From DAMCAP01 sp964370205 (GTDB taxonomy: Bacteria; Bacillota; Clostridia; Oscillospirales; Ruminococcaceae): 64,000 nt of DNA. Within the stretch, counting starts at the first letter, position 1, and each line of letters starts with the position of its first letter. The position numbers and the translations under genes were made by a program. The notes below the pieces were generated by a model. That model was given only the letters and a program-made list of their open reading frames with translations. It did no database searches and was not told where the DNA came from. Below are positions 25,042 to 34,126 of this stretch, piece after piece. The stretch is from positions 19,623-83,622 of the forward strand of contig CAYJIK010000001.1 in NCBI GenBank assembly GCA_964370205.1, written 5' to 3'.

Positions 25042-27822
25042 ATGGATTATAACAAGACGCTCAATCTCCCGAACACCGACTTCCCGATGAGAGCTTCACT
25101 GCCTCAGAGAGAACCGTCAGCGGTGGCAAAGTGGGAAAGTGAAGAACTATACAAAAAAATACTGGCAAGAACAAAAGGCCAGCCGCTGTACACGCTACAC
25201 GACGGCCCTCCATACGCAAACGGTGACATCCACTGCGGAACAGCGCTAAACAAGACGCTCAAGGACATGGTAGTCCGCTCCCGAAACATGATGGGCTTTC
25301 ACTCGGTGTATATACCGGGGTGGGACACCCACGGTCTGCCTATCGAACTTAAAGCGATGAAGGACGTCATCAACCGCACAGAGATAACCCCTGTCGAGAT
25401 CCGCAACATTTGTAAGGACTATGCCCTGCACTATGTCGAAAACCAGAAGGGACAGTTTAAGCGTCTGGGCGTTCTTGGCGACTATGACAACGCCTATGTG
25501 ACACTTACCCCGAACTTCGAAGCAAAGCAGGTAGAGATATTCGGCGAGATGGCAAAGAAGGGATATATCTACAAGGGGCTGAAGCCTGTTCACTGGTGTC
25601 CCTCCTGTACAACAGCACTTGCTGAAGCAGAAATCGAGTACGCCGAGGACATCTGCGAGTCGCTATACGTGAAATTCTACGTTAATGATGACAAAGGTGT
25701 GCTGTCTGCACACGGTATAGCTCCCGAGAAAGCATCTATTGTCATCTGGACAACCACCACATGGACACTCCCCGGTAACATGGCTATAAGCCTACGTGCC
25801 GATGCGGACTATTCCGTTATCTCCGCAAACGGCGAATACTACATCATCGCAACAGACAGAGTAGAGCCAACCTTAGAGGTAGCATCTATAACCGACTTCA
25901 GCGAAGTCTGCAAACTAAAGGGCGCAGAGCTTGAGTACGTGACCTGTCAGCACCCGTTCCTTGACCGCAATTCGCTGGTAATAGTCGGCGACCATGTAAC
26001 GATGGACAGCGGTACAGGTGCGGTTCACACAGCACCCGGTCACGGTGTCGAAGACTTTGAGGTCAGCAAGCAATATGACCTTGAGATAGTCGTGCCTGTT
26101 GATAACGACGGCAAGATGACGTCGCTCGCAGGCGAGTTTGCCGGACTGACTACCGACAAAGCTAATAAGGCTATAAAAGCTAAACTAATAGAAACAGGAC
26201 ACTTCTTTGCAGAGTTCACATTTGCCCACCAGTACCCACACTGTTGGAGGTGTAAATCTGCTGTACTGTTCCGTGCGACAGAGCAGTGGTTCTGCTCGAT
26301 AGACCCGATTAAAGCGACCGCTATCGCCGAGGTGAACAAGGTGGAGTGGATACCCGGTTGGGGCAAAGAGCGCATGACCGGTATGGTGTCCGACCGCAAG
26401 GACTGGTGTATATCACGCCAGCGCCTGTGGGGTGTGCCGATCCCGATGTTCTACTGCAAGAGTTGTGGAGAAGCGGTTATAAACGACGAAACCATAAAGG
26501 CTGTAACGTCACTGTTTGCAGAAAAAGGCTCAAATGCGTGGTACGAAATGTCAGCAAACGACATCCTTCCAAACGGCTTTACCTGCCCACACTGTAGTGG
26601 TACTGACTTTAACAAAGAGTCTGACATCATGGACGTCTGGTTTGACTCAGGCGTAACGCACGCAGTTGTGTTGGAAGGTCGTGACGATGTAAACTACCCC
26701 TGTGACCTATACCTTGAAGGAAGTGACCAGTTCAGAGGTTGGTTCCAGTCGTCGCTACTGACTTCGGTGGCGTATAAGGGCGTTGCGCCGTATAAAGCGG
26801 TTTGCATGAACGGCTGGGTGGTTGACGGCGAAGGAAAGCAGATGCATAAGTCTCTTGGCAACTCGATACTTGCTACCGATATAATGGACCAGTACGGCGC
26901 TGACATATTGAGGTTGTGGGTTGCATCCTCCGACTACCACACCGACATCAGAATTTCTCACGACATGTTAAAGCAGCTTTCCGAAGTCTACCGCAAGATC
27001 CGTAACACTGCAAGGTTTATCCTCGGTAACCTAGACGGCTTTAATCCCGACTCGGATAGTGTACCGCTGGAGAAGCTAAACCCACTTGATCTGTGGGCGG
27101 TACGACAGACGGACGCCCTCATCAACAAGGCATGGGAAGCATATGAAAAACTTGAGTTCCACCAGCTTTACCATGCAATAAATAACTTCTGCACCGTAGA
27201 CATGTCCAACTTCTACCTCGACGTTATAAAGGACAGACTATATATAGAAAGCACAAAAAGTGAAGCACGCCGTGCCGCACAGACCACCCTTCACTACATC
27301 CTCAAGAATTTGACGCTAATACTAGCGCCTATGATCCCATTCACGGCGGAAGAGATCTGGAGCTACCTACCAAGCGAAAAAACCCAGGAAACATCGTCTG
27401 TAATGCTAAATGACTTTACAGATAAATCGACCTATTTCGACTCTAATGAAGCCACAAATTTCATGTTTACATGGAATATAATACTTGCTCTCAGAGATAA
27501 AGTGAACAAAGAGCTTGAAGAAAAGCGTGCCGCAAAGGTCATAGGCAAGGCACTTGAGGCTAAGGTTAAGCTAACTGCCCCCAAACAGTTTATGGAGACT
27601 GTTTATAGATTTGGCGAAAAAATGTTAAAAACAGTGTTGATGGTCTCCGAACTGATACCTGAGACTGTAGGCGACCTAGGCTATGATGTGGCGATTGAAG
27701 TCACACGTTCGGAGCTGGCTAAGTGCGAGCGTTGTTGGACACATGACGCTTCAGTCGGCAAAAATACCGAACATCCGACAATCTGCGAACGTTGTGCAGA
27801 TGTGGTAAAAGAACTATGCTAA
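25042..27822 (+). CDS. ileS: Isoleucyl-tRNA synthetase
   Basis: A 926-residue class I synthetase charging tRNA-Ile. The signature HDGPPYANGDIHCGT holds the HIGH motif as HCGT (residues 64-67). The KMSKS loop reads QMHKS (600-604). The CP1 editing domain is seen around WTTTTWTLPGNMAI. The C-terminal zinc finger is CERCW ... CERC. Length fits the bacterial type. It has a GGAG RBS ten bases from ATG and a long structured leader. It overlaps lspA by 7 bases, the conserved ileS-lspA-rluD order. Confidence 0.97.
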   Translation: MDYNKTLNLPNTDFPMRASLPQREPSAVAKWESEELYKKILARTKGQPLYTLHDGPPYANGDIHCGTALNKTLKDMVVRSRNMMGFHSVYIPGWDTHGLPIELKAMKDVINRTEITPVEIRNICKDYALHYVENQKGQFKRLGVLGDYDNAYVTLTPNFEAKQVEIFGEMAKKGYIYKGLKPVHWCPSCTTALAEAEIEYAEDICESLYVKFYVNDDKGVLSAHGIAPEKASIVIWTTTTWTLPGNMAISLRADADYSVISANGEYYIIATDRVEPTLEVASITDFSEVCKLKGAELEYVTCQHPFLDRNSLVIVGDHVTMDSGTGAVHTAPGHGVEDFEVSKQYDLEIVVPVDNDGKMTSLAGEFAGLTTDKANKAIKAKLIETGHFFAEFTFAHQYPHCWRCKSAVLFRATEQWFCSIDPIKATAIAEVNKVEWIPGWGKERMTGMVSDRKDWCISRQRLWGVPIPMFYCKSCGEAVINDETIKAVTSLFAEKGSNAWYEMSANDILPNGFTCPHCSGTDFNKESDIMDVWFDSGVTHAVVLEGRDDVNYPCDLYLEGSDQFRGWFQSSLLTSVAYKGVAPYKAVCMNGWVVDGEGKQMHKSLGNSILATDIMDQYGADILRLWVASSDYHTDIRISHDMLKQLSEVYRKIRNTARFILGNLDGFNPDSDSVPLEKLNPLDLWAVRQTDALINKAWEAYEKLEFHQLYHAINNFCTVDMSNFYLDVIKDRLYIESTKSEARRAAQTTLHYILKNLTLILAPMIPFTAEEIWSYLPSEKTQETSSVMLNDFTDKSTYFDSNEATNFMFTWNIILALRDKVNKELEEKRAAKVIGKALEAKVKLTAPKQFMETVYRFGEKMLKTVLMVSELIPETVGDLGYDVAIEVTRSELAKCERCWTHDASVGKNTEHPTICERCADVVKELC

Positions 27823-28286
27823 AAAAGCTCATGTATTTTACCCTCGCCGCTGTAATGGTTGTCGTCGATCAGCTTATTAAATTATGGGCACTGGCGACAC
27901 TACCGGGGCGTGACTCCATTGTAGTTATCCCCGGGCTGTTAAAGCTTACCTATGTCGAGAACAGAGGGATGGCGTTTGGAATGTTATGGGGGGCTACAGA
28001 TATCCTTCTGATCGTGACGGGCATTGTCCTTTGCGTGATAGTCTACCTGCTAGCCACAGACAAATTCCCCTCAACGTTTGCCTCAATCTGTTTAACCGCT
28101 ATACTCAGCGGCGGTATAGGCAACTTTATCGACCGACTTTTCAGAGGCTTTGTAGTGGATTACCTCGACATAAGCGACCTGTTCTCCTTCGCAGTGTTTA
28201 ATTTGGCGGACAGCTTGCTTGTAGTGGGCGCATTTGCGCTGGGGGCATACGTTTTATTTTTCGAGGGTAAGGAGAAAAAATCTTGA
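27816..28286 (+). CDS. lspA: Lipoprotein signal peptidase
   Basis: A 156-residue polytopic membrane aspartyl protease (signal peptidase II) that cleaves the signal peptide of prolipoproteins. There are four hydrophobic segments. The catalytic Asp residues are in VVDYLDIS and FNLADSL, and VENRGMAFGM and GNFIDRLFRG are family signatures. ATG 27816 is used, overlapping the ileS stop; an upstream start at 27792 would add a Cys-rich stretch unlike the family. It overlaps rluD by four bases. Confidence 0.95.
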   Translation: MLKKLMYFTLAAVMVVVDQLIKLWALATLPGRDSIVVIPGLLKLTYVENRGMAFGMLWGATDILLIVTGIVLCVIVYLLATDKFPSTFASICLTAILSGGIGNFIDRLFRGFVVDYLDISDLFSFAVFNLADSLLVVGAFALGAYVLFFEGKEKKS

Positions 28287-29203
28287 GAGAGTTTTGCTTA
28301 ACGGCTGAAGAAAACGATGTGAACAGTAGGCTAGACAAGTTTATCTCACAGCGTGTTACAGAGTTTTCACGTAGCTTTATTGTCGGACTACTTGAAGCGG
28401 ACAAGGTGAGTTGTAACGGCAAGACTGTTTCGAAAAGCCACCGACTAAAGCAGGGCGATGTCGTAACATTTAACGTGGAGGAACCATCTCTTTCTGAGGT
28501 GGTTCCTCAGAATATACCGCTCAATGTCGTCTATGAGGATAACTACCTCCTCGTCGTGGACAAGCCACGAGGCATGGTAGTACACCCCGGAGCGGGCAAC
28601 AGTGACGGTACCCTTGTAAATGCACTGCTCTACCACTGTAAAGAATCGCTTTCAGGGATAGGCGGTGTTATACGCCCGGGTATTGTCCACAGGATAGACA
28701 AGGACACTTCGGGACTGCTTGTAGTGGCAAAAAACGACGAAGTACACCTTGCGCTCTCCCGCCAACTGGAAAACCACAGCATGAACAGAGAGTATATGGC
28801 GGTTATTCACGGACGGCTCAAAGAGCACATTGGCAGTATTTCCGCACCGATAGGCCGTCACCCTAACGATAGAAAAAAGATGGCAGTAACCGAGAAAAGT
28901 TCACGTCATGCGGTGACCCACTGGGAGGTTTTAGAGGAATACCGAGAATTTTCACTCGTAAAACTTAAACTGGAAACAGGAAGGACCCATCAGATACGTG
29001 TCCACATGGCGTTTCTAAACCGCCCCGTGGCAGGGGATGACGTATACGGCCCGAAAAAGAGCAGTGTGCCGTTTCACGGGCAGTGTCTACATGCGGCGAC
29101 ACTCGGCTTTATCCACCCGATTACAGGAGAACGCTTGGAGTTCACGTCAGAACTTCCGGACTTTTTCGTAAAATTTATAGAGCTGCTTAGGAGAAAAACT
29201 TAA
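28283..29203 (+). CDS. rluD: 23S rRNA pseudouridine synthase RluD-like
   Basis: A 306-residue RluA-family pseudouridine synthase. An N-terminal S4 RNA-binding domain (about residues 12-65) is followed by the catalytic domain with HRIDKDTSG (nucleophile Asp139) and GRTHQIRVHMA. The start is TTG 28283 behind GGAGAAA, overlapping lspA. Modification of helix 69 uridines is expected for the ileS-lspA-linked member, but the exact target is inferred. Confidence 0.93.
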   Translation: MREFCLTAEENDVNSRLDKFISQRVTEFSRSFIVGLLEADKVSCNGKTVSKSHRLKQGDVVTFNVEEPSLSEVVPQNIPLNVVYEDNYLLVVDKPRGMVVHPGAGNSDGTLVNALLYHCKESLSGIGGVIRPGIVHRIDKDTSGLLVVAKNDEVHLALSRQLENHSMNREYMAVIHGRLKEHIGSISAPIGRHPNDRKKMAVTEKSSRHAVTHWEVLEEYREFSLVKLKLETGRTHQIRVHMAFLNRPVAGDDVYGPKKSSVPFHGQCLHAATLGFIHPITGERLEFTSELPDFFVKFIELLRRKT

Positions 29204-29229
29204 TATTAAAATGTAGAGGGGGAGAGTAT

Positions 29230-29571
29230 ATGAAAATTACAGTAGAGCGCACCATGCTTTACAGCTGTATACTGCTCACCCTCTTACTTATTGCCGTCGT
29301 TGTAGCGGACAGCGGTATTATCCGCAAAACCACCCTTACAGTTAACGGCGTGGAATTCGCCGCCGCTACAGTCCACGACGGAAGCATAAACATAAACACC
29401 GCTACCAAAGAGGAGCTAATGCTACTACCGGGGATAGGTGAGTCGAGAGCGACAGACATTATCGCCCACCGAGAGCAGCACGGCGACTTTAAAACAAAAG
29501 AGAGCCTCAAAGACGTAAACGGTATAGGAGACGGTATACTTGAAGACATCTACAACATGATATCCGTCTAA
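29230..29571 (+). CDS. ComEA-like helix-hairpin-helix protein, membrane anchored
   Basis: A 113-residue protein with one N-terminal membrane segment (about residues 10-28) and a C-terminal double helix-hairpin-helix DNA-binding domain: INTATKEELMLLPGIGESRA then FKTKESLKDVNGIG. This is the ComEA DNA-receptor architecture used in DNA uptake, but it is shorter than ComEA (about 200 residues) and lacks the SLBB-like domain. No comEC or comFA lies nearby, so competence is not demonstrated. RBS AGGGGGAG. Confidence 0.8.
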   Translation: MKITVERTMLYSCILLTLLLIAVVVADSGIIRKTTLTVNGVEFAAATVHDGSININTATKEELMLLPGIGESRATDIIAHREQHGDFKTKESLKDVNGIGDGILEDIYNMISV

Positions 29572-29651
29572 ACAGATAACCCACTAAATTTGTACATGCT
29601 ATTATATTTCGTAACACGGTGACATACTGTAGTAGTGGAGGTGTTACGAGA

Positions 29652-30383
29652 ATGAAAACAGTAAAGCTTAATAATAGCCGCATAACGATATTGTCACTGG
29701 TGTCGCTTGCGGTTATCGCCATAGCATTTTTGATGTCGGGACTGTCAAAGGCGCACATGGTGTTATCCACATACGACCCAACCGTCCCCACCGTTATAAT
29801 AGACGCAGGCCACGGCGGTTTTGACGCCGGAGCAACAGGAGTGGACGGTATACTCGAAAAGGACATAAACCTTGAAATAGCGCTAAAACTGGAGCAGATT
29901 TTGACGCTAAACGGCTGGAACGTAATAATGACCCGCACCACCGACACCGACACGTCAGCAGGTTACCTCGGTGAAGGCTCCCAGAAGGTGAAAGATATCA
30001 GGTCACGCCTTGACTTGACAGTCCAAAACCCACATGCGGTGTTGGTAAGTATCCACCAGAACAAGTACCCAATCGAAAGCATCTGGGGCGCACAGGTGTT
30101 CTACGGTCCAAAAAATGAAGCAAGTGAAGACATAGCAGAGATAGTTCAAAGCAACCTCATAGAGCTACTTCAGCCACAAAACGACCGTGAAATCAAAAGA
30201 GGAAACACAAATCACTACCTCCTCTACAACTCCGAAGTTCCGACCGTGATGGTTGAGTGCGGTTTCATCTCCAACCACACCGAAGCGGACAAACTAACCA
30301 CTCCCGAATATCAGCAAGAGGTAGCATTTATACTATTCAGCTCACTGCTTGAATATTTCGGCAGTAATAGCAGTAATGTTTAG
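29652..30383 (+). CDS. cwlD: N-acetylmuramoyl-L-alanine amidase, CwlD-like
   Basis: A 243-residue Amidase_3 protein. A membrane/signal segment lies at about residues 10-30. The catalytic domain starts TVIIDAGHGGFDAGA (zinc His) and continues with EKDINLEIA (zinc Glu), VSIHQN (zinc His) and VMVECGFISN (catalytic Glu). The size and N-terminal anchor fit CwlD, which makes muramic delta-lactam in spore cortex together with a deacetylase. ATG 29652 follows GGAGG; an upstream in-frame ATG at 29619 overlaps that RBS. The cwlD assignment over another amidase is likely but not certain. Confidence 0.82.
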   Translation: MKTVKLNNSRITILSLVSLAVIAIAFLMSGLSKAHMVLSTYDPTVPTVIIDAGHGGFDAGATGVDGILEKDINLEIALKLEQILTLNGWNVIMTRTTDTDTSAGYLGEGSQKVKDIRSRLDLTVQNPHAVLVSIHQNKYPIESIWGAQVFYGPKNEASEDIAEIVQSNLIELLQPQNDREIKRGNTNHYLLYNSEVPTVMVECGFISNHTEADKLTTPEYQQEVAFILFSSLLEYFGSNSSNV

Positions 30384-30449
30384 TGCTAATCAAAATGCAA
30401 CTTAAGCAGAATCATTGATTCTTAGTTTTTTATAACGGTAAGGGTGACT

Positions 30450-30863
30450 ATGAAGATAACATTTAAAAATGAAGTACCGGAAGAACTGCTAAAAACAGCT
30501 GAAAGCGAACATGTTAAATACGAAAGCGCACATAATGTCGTGTGCGGTTATACCCCGTTTTATTTCACCGCCACTTCAGACGAGAACTTTTGTGGGCTTA
30601 TAAGCGGTTACACTTGTTATGCAGAAGTTTACATTGATGATATAGTTGTATTTTCTGAGTACCGAAATCAAGGTATTGGTAGAGGGCTGCTAAAATCAGT
30701 GGAAGATCACTTTAAGGGTGGTGGACTTAACAATATAAACCTAGTGACTAACGGCTTTCAAGCTCCGAAGTTTTACGAAAAATGTGGCTTCACCTTAGAG
30801 TACGTAAGGGAAAACAAGCAAAACCCTTTGCTCTCAAAGTATTTCTATGTAAAGTTCTTCTAA
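30450..30863 (+). CDS. GNAT-family N-acetyltransferase
   Basis: A 137-residue GNAT acetyltransferase. The acetyl-CoA-binding motif A is VFSEYRNQGIGRGLLKSVED (R/QxxGxG/A), followed by a NLVTNGFQAPKFYEKCGF motif typical of the fold. The substrate is unknown. ATG 30450 follows GGTAAGGG; a GTG at 30444 is too close to it. The gene is AT-richer than neighbours, like the alpha/beta hydrolase at 4.6 kb. Confidence 0.82.
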   Translation: MKITFKNEVPEELLKTAESEHVKYESAHNVVCGYTPFYFTATSDENFCGLISGYTCYAEVYIDDIVVFSEYRNQGIGRGLLKSVEDHFKGGGLNNINLVTNGFQAPKFYEKCGFTLEYVRENKQNPLLSKYFYVKFF

Positions 30864-30954
30864 ACTAGTCTTTATAAAGTTAAGCAAAAGACTTTCCCCA
30901 CATTAGCAGTAGGATATCCATACCAAATTGAGATAGCAATAAACGAAAGGAAAC

Positions 30955-30999
30955 GCACTCACCGTTCATCCGCCTAAGACGGTTTTAAAGCGTGAGTGC
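30955..30999 (+). promoter_or_regulatory. Hairpin in front of radA start
   Basis: GCACTCAC (30955-30962) pairs perfectly with GTGAGTGC (30992-30999), with inner pairing CCGT/ACGG. A GAAAGG Shine-Dalgarno lies just 5' (30944-30949) and the ATG of radA 11 bases 3'. Confidence 0.5.
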
Positions 31000-31010
31000 A
31001 AAGACAAAAC

Positions 31011-32369
31011 ATGGCTAAACAAAGGCAGTTTTATGTGTGTGCCGAGTGCGGACATAGGGCGTCGGGTTGGATGGGACAGTGTCCGATGTGCAAGCAGTGG
31101 AACACAATGGAGGAGGAAGTTGAACAGCCGACTGCAAAGGTCGGGACAAGGCTATCCCCTCGTAATATAGTAGTAACCTCCATCGACAGAGTGGAAGCAG
31201 ATGAAGAGATAAGATATAAGACGAGTGTTGGCGAGATGGACAGGGTACTGGGCGGTGGAATTGTCCCCGGCTCTGCTATGCTGATAAGCGGTGACCCGGG
31301 TATAGGTAAGTCCACTATTCTGCTACAGATATGTAAACCGCTCTGCGAGAGTATACGAGTGCTGTACATATCGGGGGAGGAGAGCGCTCGTCAGATAAAG
31401 CTCAGAGCATTACGTCTGGGCGTTGAAAGCTCGGAACTCTATATATGCACCTCCACCGACATGGACGAAATCGAACTGGCAATAGACGAAGTTTCCCCCG
31501 GCCTTGTAATTGTGGACTCCATTCAGACCATGACCAGTGAAACGTCAAACTCGGCAGCAGGGAGTGTCAGCCAGATACGTGAATGCTCTACACGTATTAT
31601 ACGGGTTGCCAAGACTAAGGAGATACCGATTTTCCTCGTAGGCCACGTCAACAAAGACGGTGGAGTAGCAGGTCCAAAGGTGCTTGAGCATATGGTGGAC
31701 GTAGTACTCTACTTTGAAGGGGAGCGGCACATGCCGTACCGCATACTGCGAGCGGTAAAGAATCGCTACGGCTCCACTAACGAGATTGGTGTGTTCGAGA
31801 TGGGGGAGAGCGGCCTTACAGAAGTGCCTAATCCGTCAATGATGTTACTTTCAGGTCGTGCTAACGGTAGCCCGGGCAGTGCTGTCACCTGTATTATGGA
31901 GGGAAGCCGTCCGATACTGGCAGAAATTCAAGCGCTTATCGCAAAGAGTGTCTACGCTGTTCCAAAGAGAACCTCCACCGGTGTTGACTACAATAGGGTA
32001 GCAATGTTGCTAGCGGTTATTGAAAAGCGTGCTGACTACTTTCTGAGCAATATGGACAGCTTCATAAACGTTGTCGGAGGACTTAGACTGGACGACACCT
32101 CCGCCGACCTTGCTGTCTGCGGTGCGATTATCTCGAGCATCACAGGTAAGGTGGTAGGGGAGTCACGTCTGCTGTTTGGTGAAGTGGGGCTTTCGGGGGA
32201 GCTTAGAGGGATAGGTCATGTGCAACAAAGGGTGTCCGAGGCTGTACGTCTTGGCTTTACCGAGATTATAATGCCTAAGATGTCGCTCAAAAACGTGTCC
32301 GACTCACTTAAGCAGGAGGCTACGCTTATAGGTATTTCATCAGTCAAGGAACTTTACTCCGTCCTTTAG
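31011..32369 (+). CDS. radA: DNA repair protein RadA
   Basis: A 452-residue RadA (Sms), a RecA-like helicase that promotes branch migration. The N-terminal C4 zinc finger is CAECGHRASGWMGQCPMC. Walker A is GDPGIGKST (about residue 94). The RadA-specific KNRYGS motif is present, and the C-terminal part is a Lon-like domain (GLRLDDTSADLA). ATG 31011 gives the family N-terminus MAKQRQFYVCAECG; a GTG at 30996 lies inside the hairpin. The 3' end overlaps a minus-strand small gene by 30 bases. Confidence 0.95.
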   Translation: MAKQRQFYVCAECGHRASGWMGQCPMCKQWNTMEEEVEQPTAKVGTRLSPRNIVVTSIDRVEADEEIRYKTSVGEMDRVLGGGIVPGSAMLISGDPGIGKSTILLQICKPLCESIRVLYISGEESARQIKLRALRLGVESSELYICTSTDMDEIELAIDEVSPGLVIVDSIQTMTSETSNSAAGSVSQIRECSTRIIRVAKTKEIPIFLVGHVNKDGGVAGPKVLEHMVDVVLYFEGERHMPYRILRAVKNRYGSTNEIGVFEMGESGLTEVPNPSMMLLSGRANGSPGSAVTCIMEGSRPILAEIQALIAKSVYAVPKRTSTGVDYNRVAMLLAVIEKRADYFLSNMDSFINVVGGLRLDDTSADLAVCGAIISSITGKVVGESRLLFGEVGLSGELRGIGHVQQRVSEAVRLGFTEIIMPKMSLKNVSDSLKQEATLIGISSVKELYSVL

Positions 32370-32546
32370 TGGCACGTCCGAGTGTACCCCTTGAAAGAAG
32401 AGACAGTTCTCGTTTAATACATTTGTAACCACCGAGTGTGGACTTGCTTCACAGTAGCCATTCTTCTGATTCTTACAAGGACGTGAACAGGCCACCATAC
32501 TAAAATTACCACTATCTTTACCGTTTTTGCTTCTATTGTTATCCAT
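32340..32546 (-). CDS. Small Cys-rich protein, function unknown
   Basis: A 68-residue protein with the pattern CSRPCKNQKNGYC ... CLFFQ. This CX3CX7C...C layout recurs in short clostridial proteins sometimes mislabelled hydroxymyristoyl-ACP dehydratase; metal binding is plausible. ATG 32546 follows AGGCGG with good spacing. The gene is antisense to the last 30 bases of radA. The Cys pattern and RBS support a real gene despite its size. Confidence 0.6.
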   Translation of the reverse strand: MDNNRSKNGKDSGNFSMVACSRPCKNQKNGYCEASPHSVVTNVLNENCLFFQGVHSDVPLKDGVKFLD

Positions 32547-32693
32547 AATACTACCGCCTAACATTTTTTCTGCACTGTTAAGTTTAAACGTCCGAAGGGT
32601 TTAAAGCGTTTAACACAACTTAACATGCCTTTGTTCTCGTTATATTTTTACTGTTTTGCGGTGCTGTTATACATGTAATATTTGTTTAATTGT

Positions 32694-32722
32694 TTGTGTT
32701 TCTCTTAGCTTTTTGGGATAAT
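32694..32722 (+). promoter_or_regulatory. Candidate promoter for the M24 peptidase gene
   Basis: TTGTGT (32694-32699), 17 bases, GATAAT (32717-32722). It lies in a 320-base gene-free stretch (32547-32866) between divergent genes, which otherwise holds only AT-rich DNA and a short GGCTT/AAGCC hairpin near 32765. Leader about 140 bases. Confidence 0.35.
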
Positions 32723-32866
32723 CGGACAGGTTGTTGGGAATTTCGAGACAAACGGTTTACACAGGCTTTCTCAAAGCAAGCCCACACTGACGAGCTAGGA
32801 TGTTAAAACGTTTTCTCTTTTGCTTCTGATGGCTAATATATAAAAAAGAAAGGATTGGTAATTACT

Positions 32867-33928
32867 ATGACAACTAGGCGAGAAAAGGTAGCAGGGGCTA
32901 TGAAAAAGGCCGGTTATGACGCTCTACTGCTCACAGGAGGCAAGGAACTGGGGTATGTCACCGGGTTTGGCGCAGGGTGTGCACTGCTTTTGAGCGATGG
33001 CAAAGGTTGGTTTTTCAGCGGTTCTGTGAACTACGAACAGGCAAAGATAGCCACCGAAGCTAACGGCTACACCTGCGTTAACGAGCGGAGCCCCTGCCCG
33101 ACAATGATGGGGGATATCGTAAAAGAACATGGTGTGAAAAGTATAGCCTATCTCGATGCGTATATGACGCACAGCAGATTTTTAAGCTTTGAGGCGCTAT
33201 TTGGCTTTGAGCCTGTACCGCTGGGTCGCCCTAACTTCCTACTGGATATTATGGCTGTCAAAGACGAGCGTGAGATAGCGGACATTAAAGCTGCACAGCT
33301 TATAACGGACAAAGTATTCACCGAGATACTGCCGATGATACAAGTAGGGGTGTCCGAGTTGGACATTGCTATCGAGATTGACTGCCGTATGCGTAGGTAT
33401 GGCTCTATCCGCCCTGCGTTTGGGACAATTGTGCTGAGCGGCCCTGCGTCTGCGCTACCGCACGGTGAGCCGTCAGGCAAAAAGTTTCAGGCGGGTGAGT
33501 TTATCAAGATGGACTACGGCTCTGTAGTAGGCGAGGGAGCATCGGACATGACCCGTACCGTTGTTATAGACAGCATCACCGATGAAATGAAGAAGATCTA
33601 CAATATAGTACTGGACGCTCAACTTGCTTCCATTGAAAAGCTGGCTGAAGGCGTTACAGGTCACGAGGTGCATATGGCATCTTTTGACGTTATAGACAAA
33701 GCAGGCTACGGCGACAAGTACATCCACAGCGTAGGACACAGTATCGGAGTTGGCTACGGCGCCATGAAGGGCAGTATGGACGTATTCAAGACCGGCATAG
33801 TCGAAACGATAGAGCCTGGCATTTACATACAAGGTTTCGGCGGAGTGCGCATCGAGGACATGATTTGGCTGAGTAGCGAAGGCAAGGTAAATCTCACAAA
33901 GTCACCTAAGGAACTGCTGGTGCTGTAG
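32867..33928 (+). CDS. M24-family Xaa-Pro peptidase
   Basis: A 353-residue peptidase of the Xaa-Pro dipeptidase/aminopeptidase group. An N-terminal creatinase-like domain (to about residue 130) precedes the pita-bread catalytic domain. The metal ligands are Asp in KMDYGSV, Asp in ASDMTRT, His in HSVGHSIG, and Glu in EPGIYIQG and VRIED. The peptide substrate preference is inferred. ATG 32867 lies 13 bases after GAAAGG; a TTG at 32855 is too close. A strong bidirectional terminator follows. Confidence 0.88.
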   Translation: MTTRREKVAGAMKKAGYDALLLTGGKELGYVTGFGAGCALLLSDGKGWFFSGSVNYEQAKIATEANGYTCVNERSPCPTMMGDIVKEHGVKSIAYLDAYMTHSRFLSFEALFGFEPVPLGRPNFLLDIMAVKDEREIADIKAAQLITDKVFTEILPMIQVGVSELDIAIEIDCRMRRYGSIRPAFGTIVLSGPASALPHGEPSGKKFQAGEFIKMDYGSVVGEGASDMTRTVVIDSITDEMKKIYNIVLDAQLASIEKLAEGVTGHEVHMASFDVIDKAGYGDKYIHSVGHSIGVGYGAMKGSMDVFKTGIVETIEPGIYIQGFGGVRIEDMIWLSSEGKVNLTKSPKELLVL

Positions 33929-33961
33929 TTTATGGTATCTAACTCGATATTGCATACAAGT

Positions 33962-34000
33962 AAAAAAGAAGCTGTCACCGATGTGACAGCTTCTTTTTTT
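33962..34000. terminator. Bidirectional terminator
   Basis: AAGAAGCTGTCAC pairs perfectly with GTGACAGCTTCTT around a CGAT loop, with an A-run before and a T7 run after. It ends the plus-strand peptidase gene and may also serve the convergent minus-strand gene. Confidence 0.85.
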
Positions 34001-34126
34001 GCGTATTGCGTTTGTGCTACCTACGAAAACACAAATTATTTCCATTGTTTCATCACCGCCATGATGACTGTCAGTGTAGCAGTAGTAACATCTGTCCCTA
34101 CACTTTCCCCAATCAAACGTTTTCTG

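Noticed and set aside
29230..29571. Evidence of natural competence
   Set aside because: A short ComEA-like protein alone, without comEC or comF genes in the window, does not show uptake.
29575..29600. Sporulation sigma-E/G promoter before cwlD
   Set aside because: Best match to the -10 consensus is 6 of 8 with a weak -35, too poor to claim.
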